41,473 bases of DNA from Actinomycetota bacterium (GCA_014381945.1 JACNKQ010000048.1:1-41473), one strand, 5' to 3'. Shown: positions 14,509 through 24,169, numbered from the stretch's first letter. The notes: generated by a model not told the origin, from the sequence alone. Made by a program: numbers and translations.

Positions 14509-15680
14509 GCTGCGTCCTCCCGGTTGACGGCGGCGACTGCCTTCTCGGCGGCCTCGGCCAGGGTCTCGGCGGTGATGAGCGACACGTCGCTCTCGGTGAG
14601 GATGCGTCGCCCCTCCTCGACGTTTGTTCCGGATAGGCGCACGATCACCGGCACCTGGATGTCGAGTTCGTGCATGGCCTTCACCACACCCTCGGCAACC
14701 CAGTCGCAGCGGTTGATGCCGGCGAAGATGTTGACGAGGATCGCGCTGACGCTTTCGTCGGATCGGACAAGGTTGAACGCCTTGGCGACCCGTTCGGGTG
14801 AGGCGCCTCCGCCGATGTCGAGGAAGTTGGCGGGCTCACCACCCGAATGCTTGATCATGTCCATGGTGGCCATGGCCAGGCCGGCGCCGTTGATGATGCA
14901 GCCGATGTCGCCGTCGAGGCCCACGTAGCTGAGGCCCCGGTCGTTGGCCCGCATCTCGCGCGGGTCCTCCTGGGACTTGTCGCGCAGTTCCGACACCTTC
15001 TGGTGCTTGAAGAGGGCGTTGTCGTCGAAGGCCATCTTGGCGTCGAGAGCCAGCATGCGACCGTCACCCGTGACCACCAGCGGGTTGATCTCGACCATCG
15101 TCGCATCGAGGTCCCGGAAGGCCAGGTAGGCGGCAAGCAGGAGGTTGGAGGCCTCGGCGACCACACCCCTGTCGAGCCCCAGGGCGAATGCCACCTCGCG
15201 GGCCTGGAAGGCCTGGAGGCCGACTGCCGGTTCGATGACCACCCTGATCAGCGAATCGGGCTCCTCGTCGATGATCTGCTCTATCTCCATGCCGCCCGCT
15301 GCCGACGCCACGAGCATGATGCGCTCGGTGGACCGGTCGAGAACGAAGCCGAGGTAGATCTCGCGGTCGATGTCGACCGTCTGCTCGATGTAGAGCCGGA
15401 AGACGCCACGCCCCCGCTCACCGGTCTGGTCGGTGACGAGACGGGTGCCGAACAGGTCGTCTGCTGCCGACCACACCTCCTGCTCGCTGGAGCACATGCG
15501 AATTCCGCCGACCTTGCCACGACCGCCAGTGTGGACCTGGGCCTTGACGACCCATGAGCTGCCACCGATCTCGGTGGCCCTGTAGGTGGCCTGCTCAGGG
15601 CTGTAGGCGAGGCCGCCAACCGGAATCGGAACGCCGTATTCCGCCAACAGTGACTTGGCCTGGTACTCATGTATGTCCAT
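14505..15680 (-). CDS. mtkA: Malate thiokinase (malate-CoA ligase) alpha subunit, SucC-like
   Basis: A 391-residue ATP-grasp protein of the SucC/MtkA family. [19 protein letters not shown] at the N-terminus, [15 protein letters not shown] (nucleotide-binding Lys loop) near 46, [11 protein letters not shown] near 200 and the C-terminal [15 protein letters not shown] with [16 protein letters not shown] are visible. Agreement with methylotroph MtkA ([32 protein letters not shown]) is extensive, from memory. It supplies the ATP-binding and subunit-interface parts of malate-CoA ligase. ATG 15680 has GGAG eight bases upstream. It is cotranscribed with mcl (76-bp gap) and mtkB (4-bp overlap). Confidence 0.88.
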   Translation of the reverse strand: MDIHEYQAKSLLAEYGVPIPVGGLAYSPEQATYRATEIGGSSWVVKAQVHTGGRGKVGGIRMCSSEQEVWSAADDLFGTRLVTDQTGERGRGVFRLYIEQTVDIDREIYLGFVLDRSTERIMLVASAAGGMEIEQIIDEEPDSLIRVVIEPAVGLQAFQAREVAFALGLDRGVVAEASNLLLAAYLAFRDLDATMVEINPLVVTGDGRMLALDAKMAFDDNALFKHQKVSELRDKSQEDPREMRANDRGLSYVGLDGDIGCIINGAGLAMATMDMIKHSGGEPANFLDIGGGASPERVAKAFNLVRSDESVSAILVNIFAGINRCDWVAEGVVKAMHELDIQVPVIVRLSGTNVEEGRRILTESDVSLITAETLAEAAEKAVAAVNREDAA

Positions 15681-15756
15681 CGTGTGGTCTCCGAAATCGC
15701 GTGGGCTGGCCTGGGCTGACGGGTCTGGCGGGGGTTGGAGGGAGTTCGGCCTGTAG

Positions 15757-16695
15757 CTATCTGGCGTTGATGGCGGCGTCGGTGGCGACCAGGTTCTCGG
15801 CCATGCGTGCCGAGGCGGCGTCGATCATGCGACCGTCGAGTTGTGCGGCACCGCGGCCCTCGGCAGCCGCCGCTTCGAGGGCGACGAGGATGCGCCTTGC
15901 CCTGTCGACCTCTTCGGCCGGCGGCGTGAAGACCCGGTTGGCGAGCTCGATCTGGCTGGGATGGATGGCCCACTTGCCCTCATAGCCCAGGGCGGCGGCA
16001 CGGCGGGCGCCCAGCATGAAGCCGTCGGGATCCTTGAAGTCGCCGAAGGGCCCGTCGATGGCACGCACGCCGTAGGCGCGACAGGCGACGAGCATCCTGG
16101 AAAGGCCCTCGTGCCACTGGTCGCCGGGGTAGTCGGGGTTGAGGCCACCGATGCTGGTGGTGCGGGCCCGGCAGGAGGCGGCGTAGTCGGCGACCCCGAA
16201 GTGCAGCGCCTCCATGCGGTCGCTGGAGCGGGCGATGTCTTCGACGTTGGCCATGCCGAGCGTGGTCTCGATCAGCGCCTCGAGGCCGATGCGGTGGCCG
16301 ATGCCCATTGCCTCCTCGATCTGGGTGACCATGGCGTCGACCATGTAGACATCGGCGGCGACACCTGCCTTCGGGATCAGGATGGTGTCGAGGTGCCGGC
16401 CGGCCTGTTCGACCACGTCGACGACGTCCCGGTACATGTAGTGGGTGTCGAGGCCGTTGATGCGCACCGAGATGGTCTTGCCCAGGCCCCGCCAGTCGAT
16501 GTCCTGCAGCGCTTCGATGACGTTCGCCCGGGCCTCGACCTTGTCTCCGGGCGCCACGGCGTCCTCGAGGTCTAGGAACACGAAGTCGGCGTCGCTGCCG
16601 GCGGCCTTTTCGAACATGCCCGGGTTGGATCCGGGCACGGCGAGTTCGCTGCGCTGCACACGCTGGCGGGGTGGGGGGTACCGGGTATGGCTCAC
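15757..16695 (-). CDS. mcl: L-malyl-CoA / beta-methylmalyl-CoA lyase
   Basis: A 312-residue HpcH/HpaI-CitE family aldolase. [13 protein letters not shown] near 14, [14 protein letters not shown] (metal ligand region), [34 protein letters not shown] (catalytic Glu/metal region) and [14 protein letters not shown] are typical of malyl-CoA lyase rather than citrate lyase beta. The C-terminal [14 protein letters not shown] and KWAIHPSQI complete the match. It cleaves malyl-CoA to acetyl-CoA and glyoxylate with Mg2+. GTG 16695 has GGAG seven bases upstream and heads the mcl-mtkA-mtkB operon, divergent from ppc. Confidence 0.92.
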   Translation of the reverse strand: MSHTRYPPPRQRVQRSELAVPGSNPGMFEKAAGSDADFVFLDLEDAVAPGDKVEARANVIEALQDIDWRGLGKTISVRINGLDTHYMYRDVVDVVEQAGRHLDTILIPKAGVAADVYMVDAMVTQIEEAMGIGHRIGLEALIETTLGMANVEDIARSSDRMEALHFGVADYAASCRARTTSIGGLNPDYPGDQWHEGLSRMLVACRAYGVRAIDGPFGDFKDPDGFMLGARRAAALGYEGKWAIHPSQIELANRVFTPPAEEVDRARRILVALEAAAAEGRGAAQLDGRMIDAASARMAENLVATDAAINAR

Positions 16696-16874
16696 AGTCG
16701 TCTCCGATCGGTCACCATGGGGGGCGGGCCAGATTGGCGGGAGCCTGCCGCGAGGTCTGTGGAAAGCTCCACTGCCGTCGACGTTGGCGGCGCCCCTACA
16801 GCATGCCTGAATTTCCACCCCGAGTCAAGAAAATCTACTGACAGGAATATGTTCGGTCGTCTAGGTTGTCCGAC
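16696..16874. promoter_or_regulatory. Divergent promoter region between mcl and ppc
   Basis: These 179 bases separate the divergent starts of mcl and ppc, so control of both operons must lie here. The stretch 16800-16860 is clearly AT-richer than its surroundings. On the minus strand TTGACT (16828-16823) resembles a -35 box for mcl, but no good -10 box sits 17 bases further. No strong palindrome was found. The region was read by eye only. Confidence 0.45.
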
Positions 16875-19646
16875 ATGTCCGACATGTCCGACCCGTCCGA
16901 CCTGTCCGTCGATCCGTCGGAAATCGTCGCCAACCCTGCCGACGACGACCACTCGGCAGCAGACGCAGCGCTGCGCGCCGACATCCGGCGCCTCGGCCAC
17001 CAACTCGGCAACTCCCTCGTCCGCCAGCACGGCGAGACCCTGCTCACCACGGTCGAGAAGGTCCGTCGCCTCGCCCGGGGGCTCCGCAGGGAGGGAGGGC
17101 GCGAGGGCAGTACCGGAGAGCTCACCCGCCTTCTCTCCGACGCCGACGCCGAGCAGGCCATCCAACTTGTCCGCGCCTTCACCATGTACTTCCACCTCGC
17201 CAACGTCGCTGAACAGGTACACCGCATCGAGGACCTCAACATCGGCGGCGCTCGTGCCGACAGCCACTTCGACGAGACCGTGCACCGGCTGGTCGACTCC
17301 GGGATCCCGCCCGCCGACATCGCCGCCCTCGTCAACCGCACCGACCTCCAACCAGTGTTCACCGCCCACCCCACCGAAGCCTCCCGCCGGTCCATCCTCA
17401 ACAAGCTGGCCCGCATCTCCGACCTCGTCGAGGAACGCACCGAGCCATGGCGCACCCCAGCCGACCAGGGGCGCATCGACCGGCGCATCGACGAGCTCAT
17501 CGAAGCCATGTGGCAGACAGACGAGATCCGCCACGACCGACCCGACCCCTTCGACGAGGCCCGGTTCGTCCTCTACTACGTCAACCAGACGGTTCGCCAC
17601 GCCGTGCCCCAACTCCTGGACGACATGGCCGCCGTCCTCGAGGACATCGGCGAACGGCTCGACCCCGACCGCTCCCCCATCCGCTTCGGCACCTGGGTCG
17701 GCGGCGACCGGGACGGCAACCCCAACGTCTCGCCCGGCACGACGCTCGCCGTCCTCGACCTGCAGCGACGGCGTGCCATCGAGCTCCTCATCGACGAGGT
17801 CGGCTACCTCTCCGACGAACTGAGCGTCAGTTCCCGCATCCGGGAGATCCCCGAGGACCTCCTCGAGACAGCGGCAGGCGACCTGGCCCGACACGCTGAC
17901 ATGCTCATCGGCACCGACCCGCACGAGCCCTACCGGATCCGGTGTGCCGTCATCCGGCACAGGCTCGCCGAGACGCTGCGTCGCACGGCCAACGGCTACG
18001 GCACCCCCGCCGACTTGGCCGCCGACCTCGAACACCTCGACCGCTCCCTCCGCAGCCACGCTGGCACCCTGCTGGCCGACGGGCGGCTCACCCGGGTGCG
18101 CCGGATCCTCGCAATGGTCGGCTTCCACTTCGCCACCCTCGACATACGTGAACACACCGACCGGCACCACGAGGCTCTCGGTGGCATGTTCGCGGGGATC
18201 GGCGTCGACTACGCAGGTGCGACCCCGGACCAGCGCACCGACCTGCTCACCGCCGAACTCGAGGGCAGCCGACCGCTCGCCCCACCGCACGGATCCGACG
18301 AGCACGACTGCCTCACCCTCTTCCGCACCCTCCGGAGGATCCTCGACCGCGACGGTGACGCCGTCATCGGGAACTACATCGTCTCCATGACCCGCGGCGT
18401 CGACGACCTGCTCGCACCCGTGGCCCTCGCCCGCGAGGTAGGGCTCGTCGACCTCGGCCACGACATCGCACGCATCGGATTCGTCCCCCTCTTCGAGACC
18501 ATCGACGACCTGCGCTCCATCGGCCCGATCCTGCGCGGGCTCTTCGCCGCCCCCGCCTACCGCAGGCTGCTGGCCCTGCGCGGCGACGTACAGGAGGTCA
18601 TGGTCGGCTACTCCGACTCCAACAAGGACGGTGGCCTCACCACCTCCCAGTGGGAGATACACAAGGCCCTGCGCGCTATCCGCGAGGTTGCCGGGGAGAG
18701 CGGCATCCGCATCAGGGTCTTCCACGGCAGGGGCGGCACCATCGGCCGTGGCGGCGGCCCCACCCACGGGTCCATCCTCAGCCAACCCAACGGCGTCCTC
18801 GACGGCGAGGTCCGCTTCACCGAACAGGGCGAGGTCATCGCCGACAAGTACGGCCTCCCCGAGATCGCCCGGCGCAACCTGAACCTCGCCGTCACCGCCC
18901 TCGTCGAAGCCTCGCTCGCCCACACGGCCCCACGGCACGACGACGCCACCGTCGACCGCTGGTACGACGTCATGGAGGAGATGTCGACCGCCGCCTACGA
19001 GGCCTACCGGGCGTTCGTGGAGACCCCGGGCCTGCCCGAGTACTTCGCCTCCTCGACGCCTGTCGAGGAACTCGGCTCCATGAACATCGGCTCGCGTCCC
19101 GCCCGACGCTCAGCCGCCGCCTCGGGTATCGCCGACCTGCGGGCCATCCCCTGGGTGTTCGGCTGGACGCAGTCCCGGCAGATCATCCCCGGCTGGTACG
19201 GGGCAGGCAGTGCCATCCGGGCCGCCTTCGACGCCGGCCGCCGTGACGACCTGCGAACCATGTACGAAGAATGGCACTTCTTCCAGACCTTCATCTCCAA
19301 CGTCGAGATGACCCTCGCCAAGACCGACCTCGCCATCGCCCGCCACTACGTGAACCGCCTGGTCGAACCCTCGCTCCACCACATCTTCGACCAGGTCGCG
19401 GCCGAGCATGCTCTCACCACCGAGATGGTCGCCTGGGTCACCGGCACCGAACTGCTCGCCGACAAGCCGCTGCTGCGCCGCACCCTCGAGGTGCGTGATG
19501 CGTACCTGGATCCCATCAACGTGCTGCAGGTCGAGTTGCTGTCACGTGTGCGGTCGGGGGGCCTGGGGGAACGGGGGGATCTGATGCAGCGTGCGTTGCT
19601 GCTGTCGATCAACGGCATCGCAGCCGGAATGAGGAACACGGGCTGA
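16875..19646 (+). CDS. ppc: Phosphoenolpyruvate carboxylase
   Basis: A 923-residue enzyme that adds bicarbonate to PEP to give oxaloacetate. Catalytic and binding motifs are all visible: VFTAHPTEASRR with the catalytic His at about 165, GGDRDGNPNV near 235, VMVGYSDSNKDGG near 575, the glycine loop FHGRGGTIGRGGGPTH near 615, and the C-terminal MRNTG needed for activity. ATG 16875 is chosen; TTG 16866 and ATG 16884 are alternatives because the first codons are a 9-bp repeat (MSD MSD then PSD LS). Facing the mcl-mtkAB operon, it would supply oxaloacetate, and hence malate, for malyl-CoA formation. Confidence 0.97.
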   Translation: MSDMSDPSDLSVDPSEIVANPADDDHSAADAALRADIRRLGHQLGNSLVRQHGETLLTTVEKVRRLARGLRREGGREGSTGELTRLLSDADAEQAIQLVRAFTMYFHLANVAEQVHRIEDLNIGGARADSHFDETVHRLVDSGIPPADIAALVNRTDLQPVFTAHPTEASRRSILNKLARISDLVEERTEPWRTPADQGRIDRRIDELIEAMWQTDEIRHDRPDPFDEARFVLYYVNQTVRHAVPQLLDDMAAVLEDIGERLDPDRSPIRFGTWVGGDRDGNPNVSPGTTLAVLDLQRRRAIELLIDEVGYLSDELSVSSRIREIPEDLLETAAGDLARHADMLIGTDPHEPYRIRCAVIRHRLAETLRRTANGYGTPADLAADLEHLDRSLRSHAGTLLADGRLTRVRRILAMVGFHFATLDIREHTDRHHEALGGMFAGIGVDYAGATPDQRTDLLTAELEGSRPLAPPHGSDEHDCLTLFRTLRRILDRDGDAVIGNYIVSMTRGVDDLLAPVALAREVGLVDLGHDIARIGFVPLFETIDDLRSIGPILRGLFAAPAYRRLLALRGDVQEVMVGYSDSNKDGGLTTSQWEIHKALRAIREVAGESGIRIRVFHGRGGTIGRGGGPTHGSILSQPNGVLDGEVRFTEQGEVIADKYGLPEIARRNLNLAVTALVEASLAHTAPRHDDATVDRWYDVMEEMSTAAYEAYRAFVETPGLPEYFASSTPVEELGSMNIGSRPARRSAAASGIADLRAIPWVFGWTQSRQIIPGWYGAGSAIRAAFDAGRRDDLRTMYEEWHFFQTFISNVEMTLAKTDLAIARHYVNRLVEPSLHHIFDQVAAEHALTTEMVAWVTGTELLADKPLLRRTLEVRDAYLDPINVLQVELLSRVRSGGLGERGDLMQRALLLSINGIAAGMRNTG

Positions 19647-19745
19647 GCGTCCTGCTCCTGACCGCTTCAGGCCCGGACGTTGCCGGCACTTCGTCCCAGG
19701 GTTCCAGCGGGAGCGAGATGGGTTCCCATGGGCGATGATTGGGGC

Positions 19746-19859
19746 ATGCGGGTCCGGATTGCCTGTCTGTTCGCCGTTGTCCTCGGCTGTGCCTCCGACG
19801 TAGTCGACACGACCCCGATGTCTCTGGCAGCGACCACTAGCGCTGCACCCGGAAACTGA
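19746..19859 (+). CDS. Possible tiny lipoprotein (37 aa)
   Basis: An ATG at 19746 opens a 37-codon frame that reads like a lipoprotein signal: basic MRVR, a hydrophobic IACLFAVV stretch, then VLGC with a lipidatable Cys at 15, and a short Thr/Ser/Ala tail. The ribosome binding site is poor (GGGG just upstream). It follows ppc by about 100 bases on the same strand and is convergent with coxE. It could be a real mini-lipoprotein, the decayed start of a longer one, or chance. The rest of 19647-19872 shows no gene and no clear terminator. Confidence 0.35.
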   Translation: MRVRIACLFAVVLGCASDVVDTTPMSLAATTSAAPGN

Positions 19860-19872
19860 GCCGGCAGCGCTG

Positions 19873-20997
19873 CTATTCGGCCGTGATCGCCCTGGCCAGG
19901 ACTTCGAGGCTGTCGAGGTTGTGGCCCTCGAGGAACTCGTCTACGTGGGGCAGGGCGGCGGCCATGCCCTGGGCAAGGGGGGCGTAGCCCGGGGTTGCCT
20001 TCAGGGGGTTCACCCACACGACCCTGTGGGCGACCCGGGACAGGCGCTGCATCTGCTCGGCCATCACCGTCGGATCGCCGCGGTCCCAGCCGTCGGAGAG
20101 CACCACGACAACGGCGCCACGGGCCATGCCGGGCAGGCCCCAGGCGTCGTTGAACAGGCGCAGGCCGTCACCCAGGCGGGTGCCACCGGACCAGTCGGCG
20201 ACCGCCCCGGCCGCACGGGCCAGGGCGGCATCGGGGTCACGGGTGGAGAGTTCGCGGGTGAGCCTGGTGAGGCGGGTGCCGAGGGCGAAGGCCTCGACAT
20301 CGCGACGCCCGACGATGGCAGCGTGCACGAAGCGGATCAACGCACGGGCATAGGCCTCCATCGAACCGGAGACGTCGAGCAGCAGCACCAGCCGACGGGG
20401 CCGCTCCCCCGCTTCGAGGTACCTGCGGGACAGCGCCTCACCCCCGGTGCGCAGGGCAGCACGCACGGTCCGGCGCAGGTCGAGCCGGCCCGACCGTGTG
20501 GTCGGACCCATGCGACGGCACCTCCGTCGTTCGCCGGCAAAGCGCAGGCGGGCCATCAGGTCGTGGAGTTCGGCCAGTTCGTCGTCGGAGCACCCGGCGA
20601 AGTCCCTGGCCGACAGAACCTCGGCACGGGAGAAGCGCACGCTCAGCACATCGCCGTCCCGGGGCTCTGGATCACCTTCGTCGGGCCCGCCGTCGGGCTC
20701 GTCGAACAGGACCGTGACCGGCGACGGCACGGTGGCCGGACGGCCCCGGTCGATGGCACCCAGCCACTGCTGATCGAAGACCTCGTCGTAGAGCGGGATG
20801 TCCTCGGGCCGGTGGACCAGGGTGGCCCGGCCCGCCCAGTAGACGCCGTCCCGGCGGTCTGCGCCGACCTCGGCCACCGCACGCCCGAACTCGAGCGTGG
20901 AAACCAGGGGCACGGGAAGCCCAGCCGTGCGCAGGGCGTCGGCGAAGCGGACGAGGTGCCGGTCGAGGGTGCGTTCGACTGTGGCGCTGTCAGGCAT
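19873..20997 (-). CDS. coxE: CoxE-like von Willebrand factor A domain protein
   Basis: A 374-residue protein with an N-terminal CoxE region and a C-terminal VWA domain. The MIDAS metal site is visible as LLLDVSGSM near 210 (DxSxS), SGGTRLG near 275 and VVVLSDGWDRGD near 305. In CO dehydrogenase biogenesis CoxE acts with the AAA+ ATPase CoxD to build the CuSMoO2 centre. Genes of this pair also occur as MoxR-VWA chaperones for other enzymes. The start ATG 20997 is 25 bases after the coxD stop, in the same operon. Confidence 0.9.
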   Translation of the reverse strand: MPDSATVERTLDRHLVRFADALRTAGLPVPLVSTLEFGRAVAEVGADRRDGVYWAGRATLVHRPEDIPLYDEVFDQQWLGAIDRGRPATVPSPVTVLFDEPDGGPDEGDPEPRDGDVLSVRFSRAEVLSARDFAGCSDDELAELHDLMARLRFAGERRRCRRMGPTTRSGRLDLRRTVRAALRTGGEALSRRYLEAGERPRRLVLLLDVSGSMEAYARALIRFVHAAIVGRRDVEAFALGTRLTRLTRELSTRDPDAALARAAGAVADWSGGTRLGDGLRLFNDAWGLPGMARGAVVVVLSDGWDRGDPTVMAEQMQRLSRVAHRVVWVNPLKATPGYAPLAQGMAAALPHVDEFLEGHNLDSLEVLARAITAE

Positions 20998-21022
20998 CCC
21001 GGCCGCCCCGGTAGCCCCGGCC

Positions 21023-21973
21023 TCAGGCCCCGAGAACGGCAGAGAGGATGTCGCCGAAGCCGCGGGCCCGGGCCCGCTCCTGGTCCTCGCGGTACTTGAG
21101 CAGCGTGCCGACGGTGAACTCGATCGCCTCGGGGTCGAGGTCGTCGGCGCCGATCAGGACCAGGGCCTCGGCCCAGTCGAGGGTCTCGGCGACACCGGGC
21201 GGCTTGTAGAGGCCCATGTCTCGCAACTCGGCGGCCACCAGCGCCACATCGCGGGCCAGCGCCAGCGGCACGTGCGGGGCACGCACACGGAGTATCTCGA
21301 CCTCACGCTCTACCGACGGATGGTCGACCCAGTGGTAGAGGCAGCGGCGCTTCAGGGCATCGTGGACGTCGCGGGTGCGGTTCGAGGTGATGACCACCAG
21401 CGGGGGCACCTCGGCCCGGAACTCGCCGACCTCGGGAACCGTCACGGCATATTCGGAGAGGATCTCGAGGAGGAAGGCCTCGAACTCGTCGTCGGCCCGG
21501 TCGACCTCGTCGATCAGCAGGACCGGTGGCGTGTCCGAATCGGCACCGGAGACTGACAGGGCCTGGAGCAGCGGTCGGCGCACCAGGAACCGTTCGTTGT
21601 AGAGCTCGTCCTCGAGTTCGGCTACGTCGACGCCCTCGGTGGCTCCGGCGGCCTCTGCGGCCCGCAGGTGGAGCAGCTGCCTCGAGTAGTCCCACTCGTA
21701 GACGGCCTGAGCGACATCGATGCCCTCGTAGCACTGGAGGCGGATGAAATCGCCCCCCGACCAGGCGGCCAGCGCCTTGGCGACCTCGGTCTTGCCGACG
21801 CCGGCCTCACCCTCGAGCAGGATCGGCCGACTCAGCCGCAGCGCCAGGAAGAGCGCCGTGGCAAGGCCCTCGTCGGCGAGATAGCTCTGGTCGGCCAGCG
21901 CAGCGACCACATCGTCGACCGACGCGACATCACGCGGGGAAGCCGGTGAGACGGGCGAACTGGACCCTGCCAT
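21023..21973 (-). CDS. coxD: CoxD-like MoxR-family AAA+ ATPase
   Basis: A 316-residue AAA+ ATPase. Walker A GEAGVGKTEVAKAL is at about 55-68, Walker B VLLIDEVDRAD near 150, sensor 1 VVITSNRTRD near 190, and the arginine-finger-like DALKRRCLYHW follows. MoxR-type ATPases of this branch (CoxD) mature the active site of CO dehydrogenase with CoxE, encoded directly downstream. It lies 35 bases after coxM on the same strand; the start is ATG 21973. Confidence 0.92.
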   Translation of the reverse strand: MAGSSSPVSPASPRDVASVDDVVAALADQSYLADEGLATALFLALRLSRPILLEGEAGVGKTEVAKALAAWSGGDFIRLQCYEGIDVAQAVYEWDYSRQLLHLRAAEAAGATEGVDVAELEDELYNERFLVRRPLLQALSVSGADSDTPPVLLIDEVDRADDEFEAFLLEILSEYAVTVPEVGEFRAEVPPLVVITSNRTRDVHDALKRRCLYHWVDHPSVEREVEILRVRAPHVPLALARDVALVAAELRDMGLYKPPGVAETLDWAEALVLIGADDLDPEAIEFTVGTLLKYREDQERARARGFGDILSAVLGA

Positions 21974-22008
21974 GCGTTCAGGCTACGGGGCGGCCCCGGG
22001 TAACCCGA

Positions 22009-22833
22009 TCAGGCACCCGCCTCCTCGAGGCCCCGGCGCGTCAGCACACGTGCCAGATGCTGCCGGTACTCCACGCCGGCGTTGAGGTCAGAGGGAGGTT
22101 CGAGTCCATCGGCGGCCAAGGCAGCGGCATCTGCGGCGCCGGCTCCCCCGGCGACTGCCGACTCGACGCCGGCGGCACGAACCGGACGGGAGTCCATGTT
22201 GACGAGGCCAACCCCGCAGGAAGCACCGTCCACCAGCACGGCGGCTCCGACGATCGCCCAGTCCTGGGCCCGGCGGTTGAACTTCTGGAAGGACCAGCCG
22301 GCATCGGGGACCTTCGGGACCCGGATCTCGGTGAGCAGGTCCTGTTCGCCGATTGCGGTCTCGAGAAAACCGGTGAAGAAGTCGTCGCACGACACCTCAC
22401 GCCGCCCTTCGGGCCCGTCGACCACCATTGTCGCCCGCAGCGCCAGCAGTGCAGCCGGTATGTCCGAGGCGGGATCACCGTGGGCGATCGACCCACCGAT
22501 CGTGCCCCGGTGGCGAACCTGCGGGTCGCCCACCTTCGAGGCGGCGGCAGCCAGGAGGCCGGCCTGCGAACCGACCATCCCGCTGACCTCGATGTCGCGG
22601 TGCCGGGTGAGGGCGCCGATGGCGAGGTGGTCGCCCCCGTCGCGCACATAGGAGAGTTCGGTGAGGCGCCCGATGTCGACCACCACGGCCGGCGCCGCCA
22701 GGCGGAACTTCATGAGCGGGATCAGCGAATGGCCGCCCGCCAGCACCTTGGCCCCATCGCCATGTTCAGCCAGCAACTCGAGGGCATGCCCGGCCGAGTC
22801 GGCCCGGATGTAGTCGAACGCAGCGGGGATCAC
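22009..22833 (-). CDS. coxM: CoxM-like FAD-binding middle subunit of a molybdenum hydroxylase
   Basis: A 274-residue protein of the CO/xanthine dehydrogenase FAD subunit family. FAD-binding motifs [14 protein letters not shown] at about 32-45 and [17 protein letters not shown] near 110 are present, with the CO-DH-type C-terminal domain (EIRVP onward). It transfers electrons from the 2Fe-2S subunit to quinone or another acceptor. GTG 22833 overlaps the coxS stop by four bases, so the two are coupled. In typical cox operons the large molybdenum subunit coxL is adjacent; here the next gene is coxD. Confidence 0.92.
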   Translation of the reverse strand: MIPAAFDYIRADSAGHALELLAEHGDGAKVLAGGHSLIPLMKFRLAAPAVVVDIGRLTELSYVRDGGDHLAIGALTRHRDIEVSGMVGSQAGLLAAAASKVGDPQVRHRGTIGGSIAHGDPASDIPAALLALRATMVVDGPEGRREVSCDDFFTGFLETAIGEQDLLTEIRVPKVPDAGWSFQKFNRRAQDWAIVGAAVLVDGASCGVGLVNMDSRPVRAAGVESAVAGGAGAADAAALAADGLEPPSDLNAGVEYRQHLARVLTRRGLEEAGA

Positions 22834-23288
22834 AGGCCGGCCTCTCCGTCGGCTGCGGCCTGCAGGACGGCCTGCACGATGTTGTGGTAGCCGGTGCAGC
22901 GGCAGAGGTTGCCCTCGAGGCCCTCCCGTACGTCGGCCTCGGTCGGGTTCGGCACCTCGTCGAGCAGCGACACCGCCGCCATGATCATCCCCGGCGTGCA
23001 GTAACCGCACTGCAGCGCATGGCACTCGTGGAAGGCCTGCTGCATCGGGTGGAGCACATCGCCGTCTGCCAGCCCCTCGATGGTGGTGACCTCCCGGTCG
23101 TCGGCCTGGACGGCCAACACCGTGCACGACTTCACGGCCTCGCCGTCGAGGTGCACTGTGCAGGCACCGCACGACGACGTGTCGCAGCCGATGTTGGTGC
23201 CGGTCAGGCCGGCATGGTCCCGAAGGTAGTGAACGAGCAGCGTGCGCGGCTCGACGTCGAGGGACACCCGTGTCCCGTTGATGGTCAT
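22830..23288 (-). CDS. coxS: CoxS-like 2Fe-2S small subunit of a molybdenum hydroxylase
   Basis: A 152-residue protein with two 2Fe-2S domains. The plant-ferredoxin-type N-terminal cluster uses cysteines in [16 protein letters not shown] plus KSC downstream. The C-terminal four-helix cluster uses CGYCTPGM and NLCRCTGY. All eight cysteines are present. It relays electrons between the molybdenum centre (large subunit, not found in the window) and FAD on CoxM. ATG 23288 has AGGTG eight bases upstream; GTG 23294 is an alternative. It follows the ABC permease genes by 80 bases. Confidence 0.95.
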   Translation of the reverse strand: MTINGTRVSLDVEPRTLLVHYLRDHAGLTGTNIGCDTSSCGACTVHLDGEAVKSCTVLAVQADDREVTTIEGLADGDVLHPMQQAFHECHALQCGYCTPGMIMAAVSLLDEVPNPTEADVREGLEGNLCRCTGYHNIVQAVLQAAADGEAGL

Positions 23289-23368
23289 CGACACCTGCAC
23301 CGGCAGCCTCCCTGCGACGCGCCTGTCGCCCCTGGCGGAACCGGACCGTACATCCGGGCCCCCGACTC

Positions 23369-24169
23369 CTACGCAGCGAGCTTCCCGAGTTGGCGGAGGG
23401 CGAGCACGCCGGACACGAGGACCATGGCAGCGAGGGCCAGGAGGCCCGGCCAGGTCAGCGACCAGGTGATGTCGCCCAGGAACCCCTGACGGGAAAATCG
23501 CAGCACGTTCGTGACCGGGTTCACCCGGGCCACGGCATGGAGCCATCCGTTCATGAAGTGGATCGGCACCTGGCCGGTCGACAGGAACATCGAGCTGAAA
23601 CCGAAGACCTGGATGAGGATCATCGAACGCATAGTTCGGAACTTGTATACGACGGTCAGTCCGACGAGGCAGAACACCGCCGCCATCCCCCACGTGGCCA
23701 CGTAGACCGTCAGCAGGGCGAGCGGCCCGCCCGTCAGGCTGAGTCCGCCCATTACGGACACGATCAGCACGCCGGTGGTCGGAATCGTCGACCGCAGGGA
23801 GCTGTAGGCCACCGTGCCGACCAGGAGCGGCACCCGGCTGCCGGGGGTCAGCAGCAACCGGTCGAAGAAGCCGTTCTCGATGTCCTCGGCTGTCGCCGAC
23901 GCACCACCCACACCGGCGAAGACCGCCCCCTGGAGGGCCGCGTAGACGGCCATCCAGTTGAACACGTTGTCGGTCCCGTAGCCCTCGACCCGGGTGAGGG
24001 ACCCGAACGCTCCGGTGAAGCTGATCACGAAGATCAACGGCATCAGGAGCATCGGCATGATCAACATCGGCCGTGCCAACACCCGACGCATTCCACGGAC
24101 GCAGATCGCAGAAACCACACTGCCCGCGTGCCCCACACCCGTGACATGGGCCACCGCAACGGCACTCAT
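23369..24169 (-). CDS. ABC-2 type permease (DrrB-like), second subunit
   Basis: A 266-residue membrane protein with about six hydrophobic spans. It shows the DrrB/ABC-2 feature [17 protein letters not shown] near 93-109, shared almost word for word with the preceding permease, and the late [16 protein letters not shown] segment. It pairs with the permease encoded just upstream and the ATPase before that to form a heteromeric exporter. ATG 24169 overlaps the previous stop by four bases. The substrate is unknown. Being just upstream of coxS, it may be cotranscribed with the cox genes, but the 80-bp gap leaves room for a separate promoter. Confidence 0.9.
   Translation of the reverse strand: MSAVAVAHVTGVGHAGSVVSAICVRGMRRVLARPMLIMPMLLMPLIFVISFTGAFGSLTRVEGYGTDNVFNWMAVYAALQGAVFAGVGGASATAEDIENGFFDRLLLTPGSRVPLLVGTVAYSSLRSTIPTTGVLIVSVMGGLSLTGGPLALLTVYVATWGMAAVFCLVGLTVVYKFRTMRSMILIQVFGFSSMFLSTGQVPIHFMNGWLHAVARVNPVTNVLRFSRQGFLGDITWSLTWPGLLALAAMVLVSGVLALRQLGKLAA

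Noticed and set aside
13618-15680. Ordinary succinyl-CoA synthetase sucCD
   Set aside because: The adjacent malyl-CoA lyase, divergent ppc and the close match to methylotroph MtkAB motifs favour malate thiokinase. Not fully excluded without a phylogeny.
16800-16828. Sigma-70-type promoter for mcl (TTGACT at 16828-16823)
   Set aside because: No convincing -10 element at 16-19 bp spacing; mentioned only in the intergenic entry.
16692-18938. Long open frame antisense to ppc
   Set aside because: Its acidic, Val/Gly-rich composition follows from the codon pattern of ppc, whose catalytic motifs are intact; it is a high-GC shadow frame.
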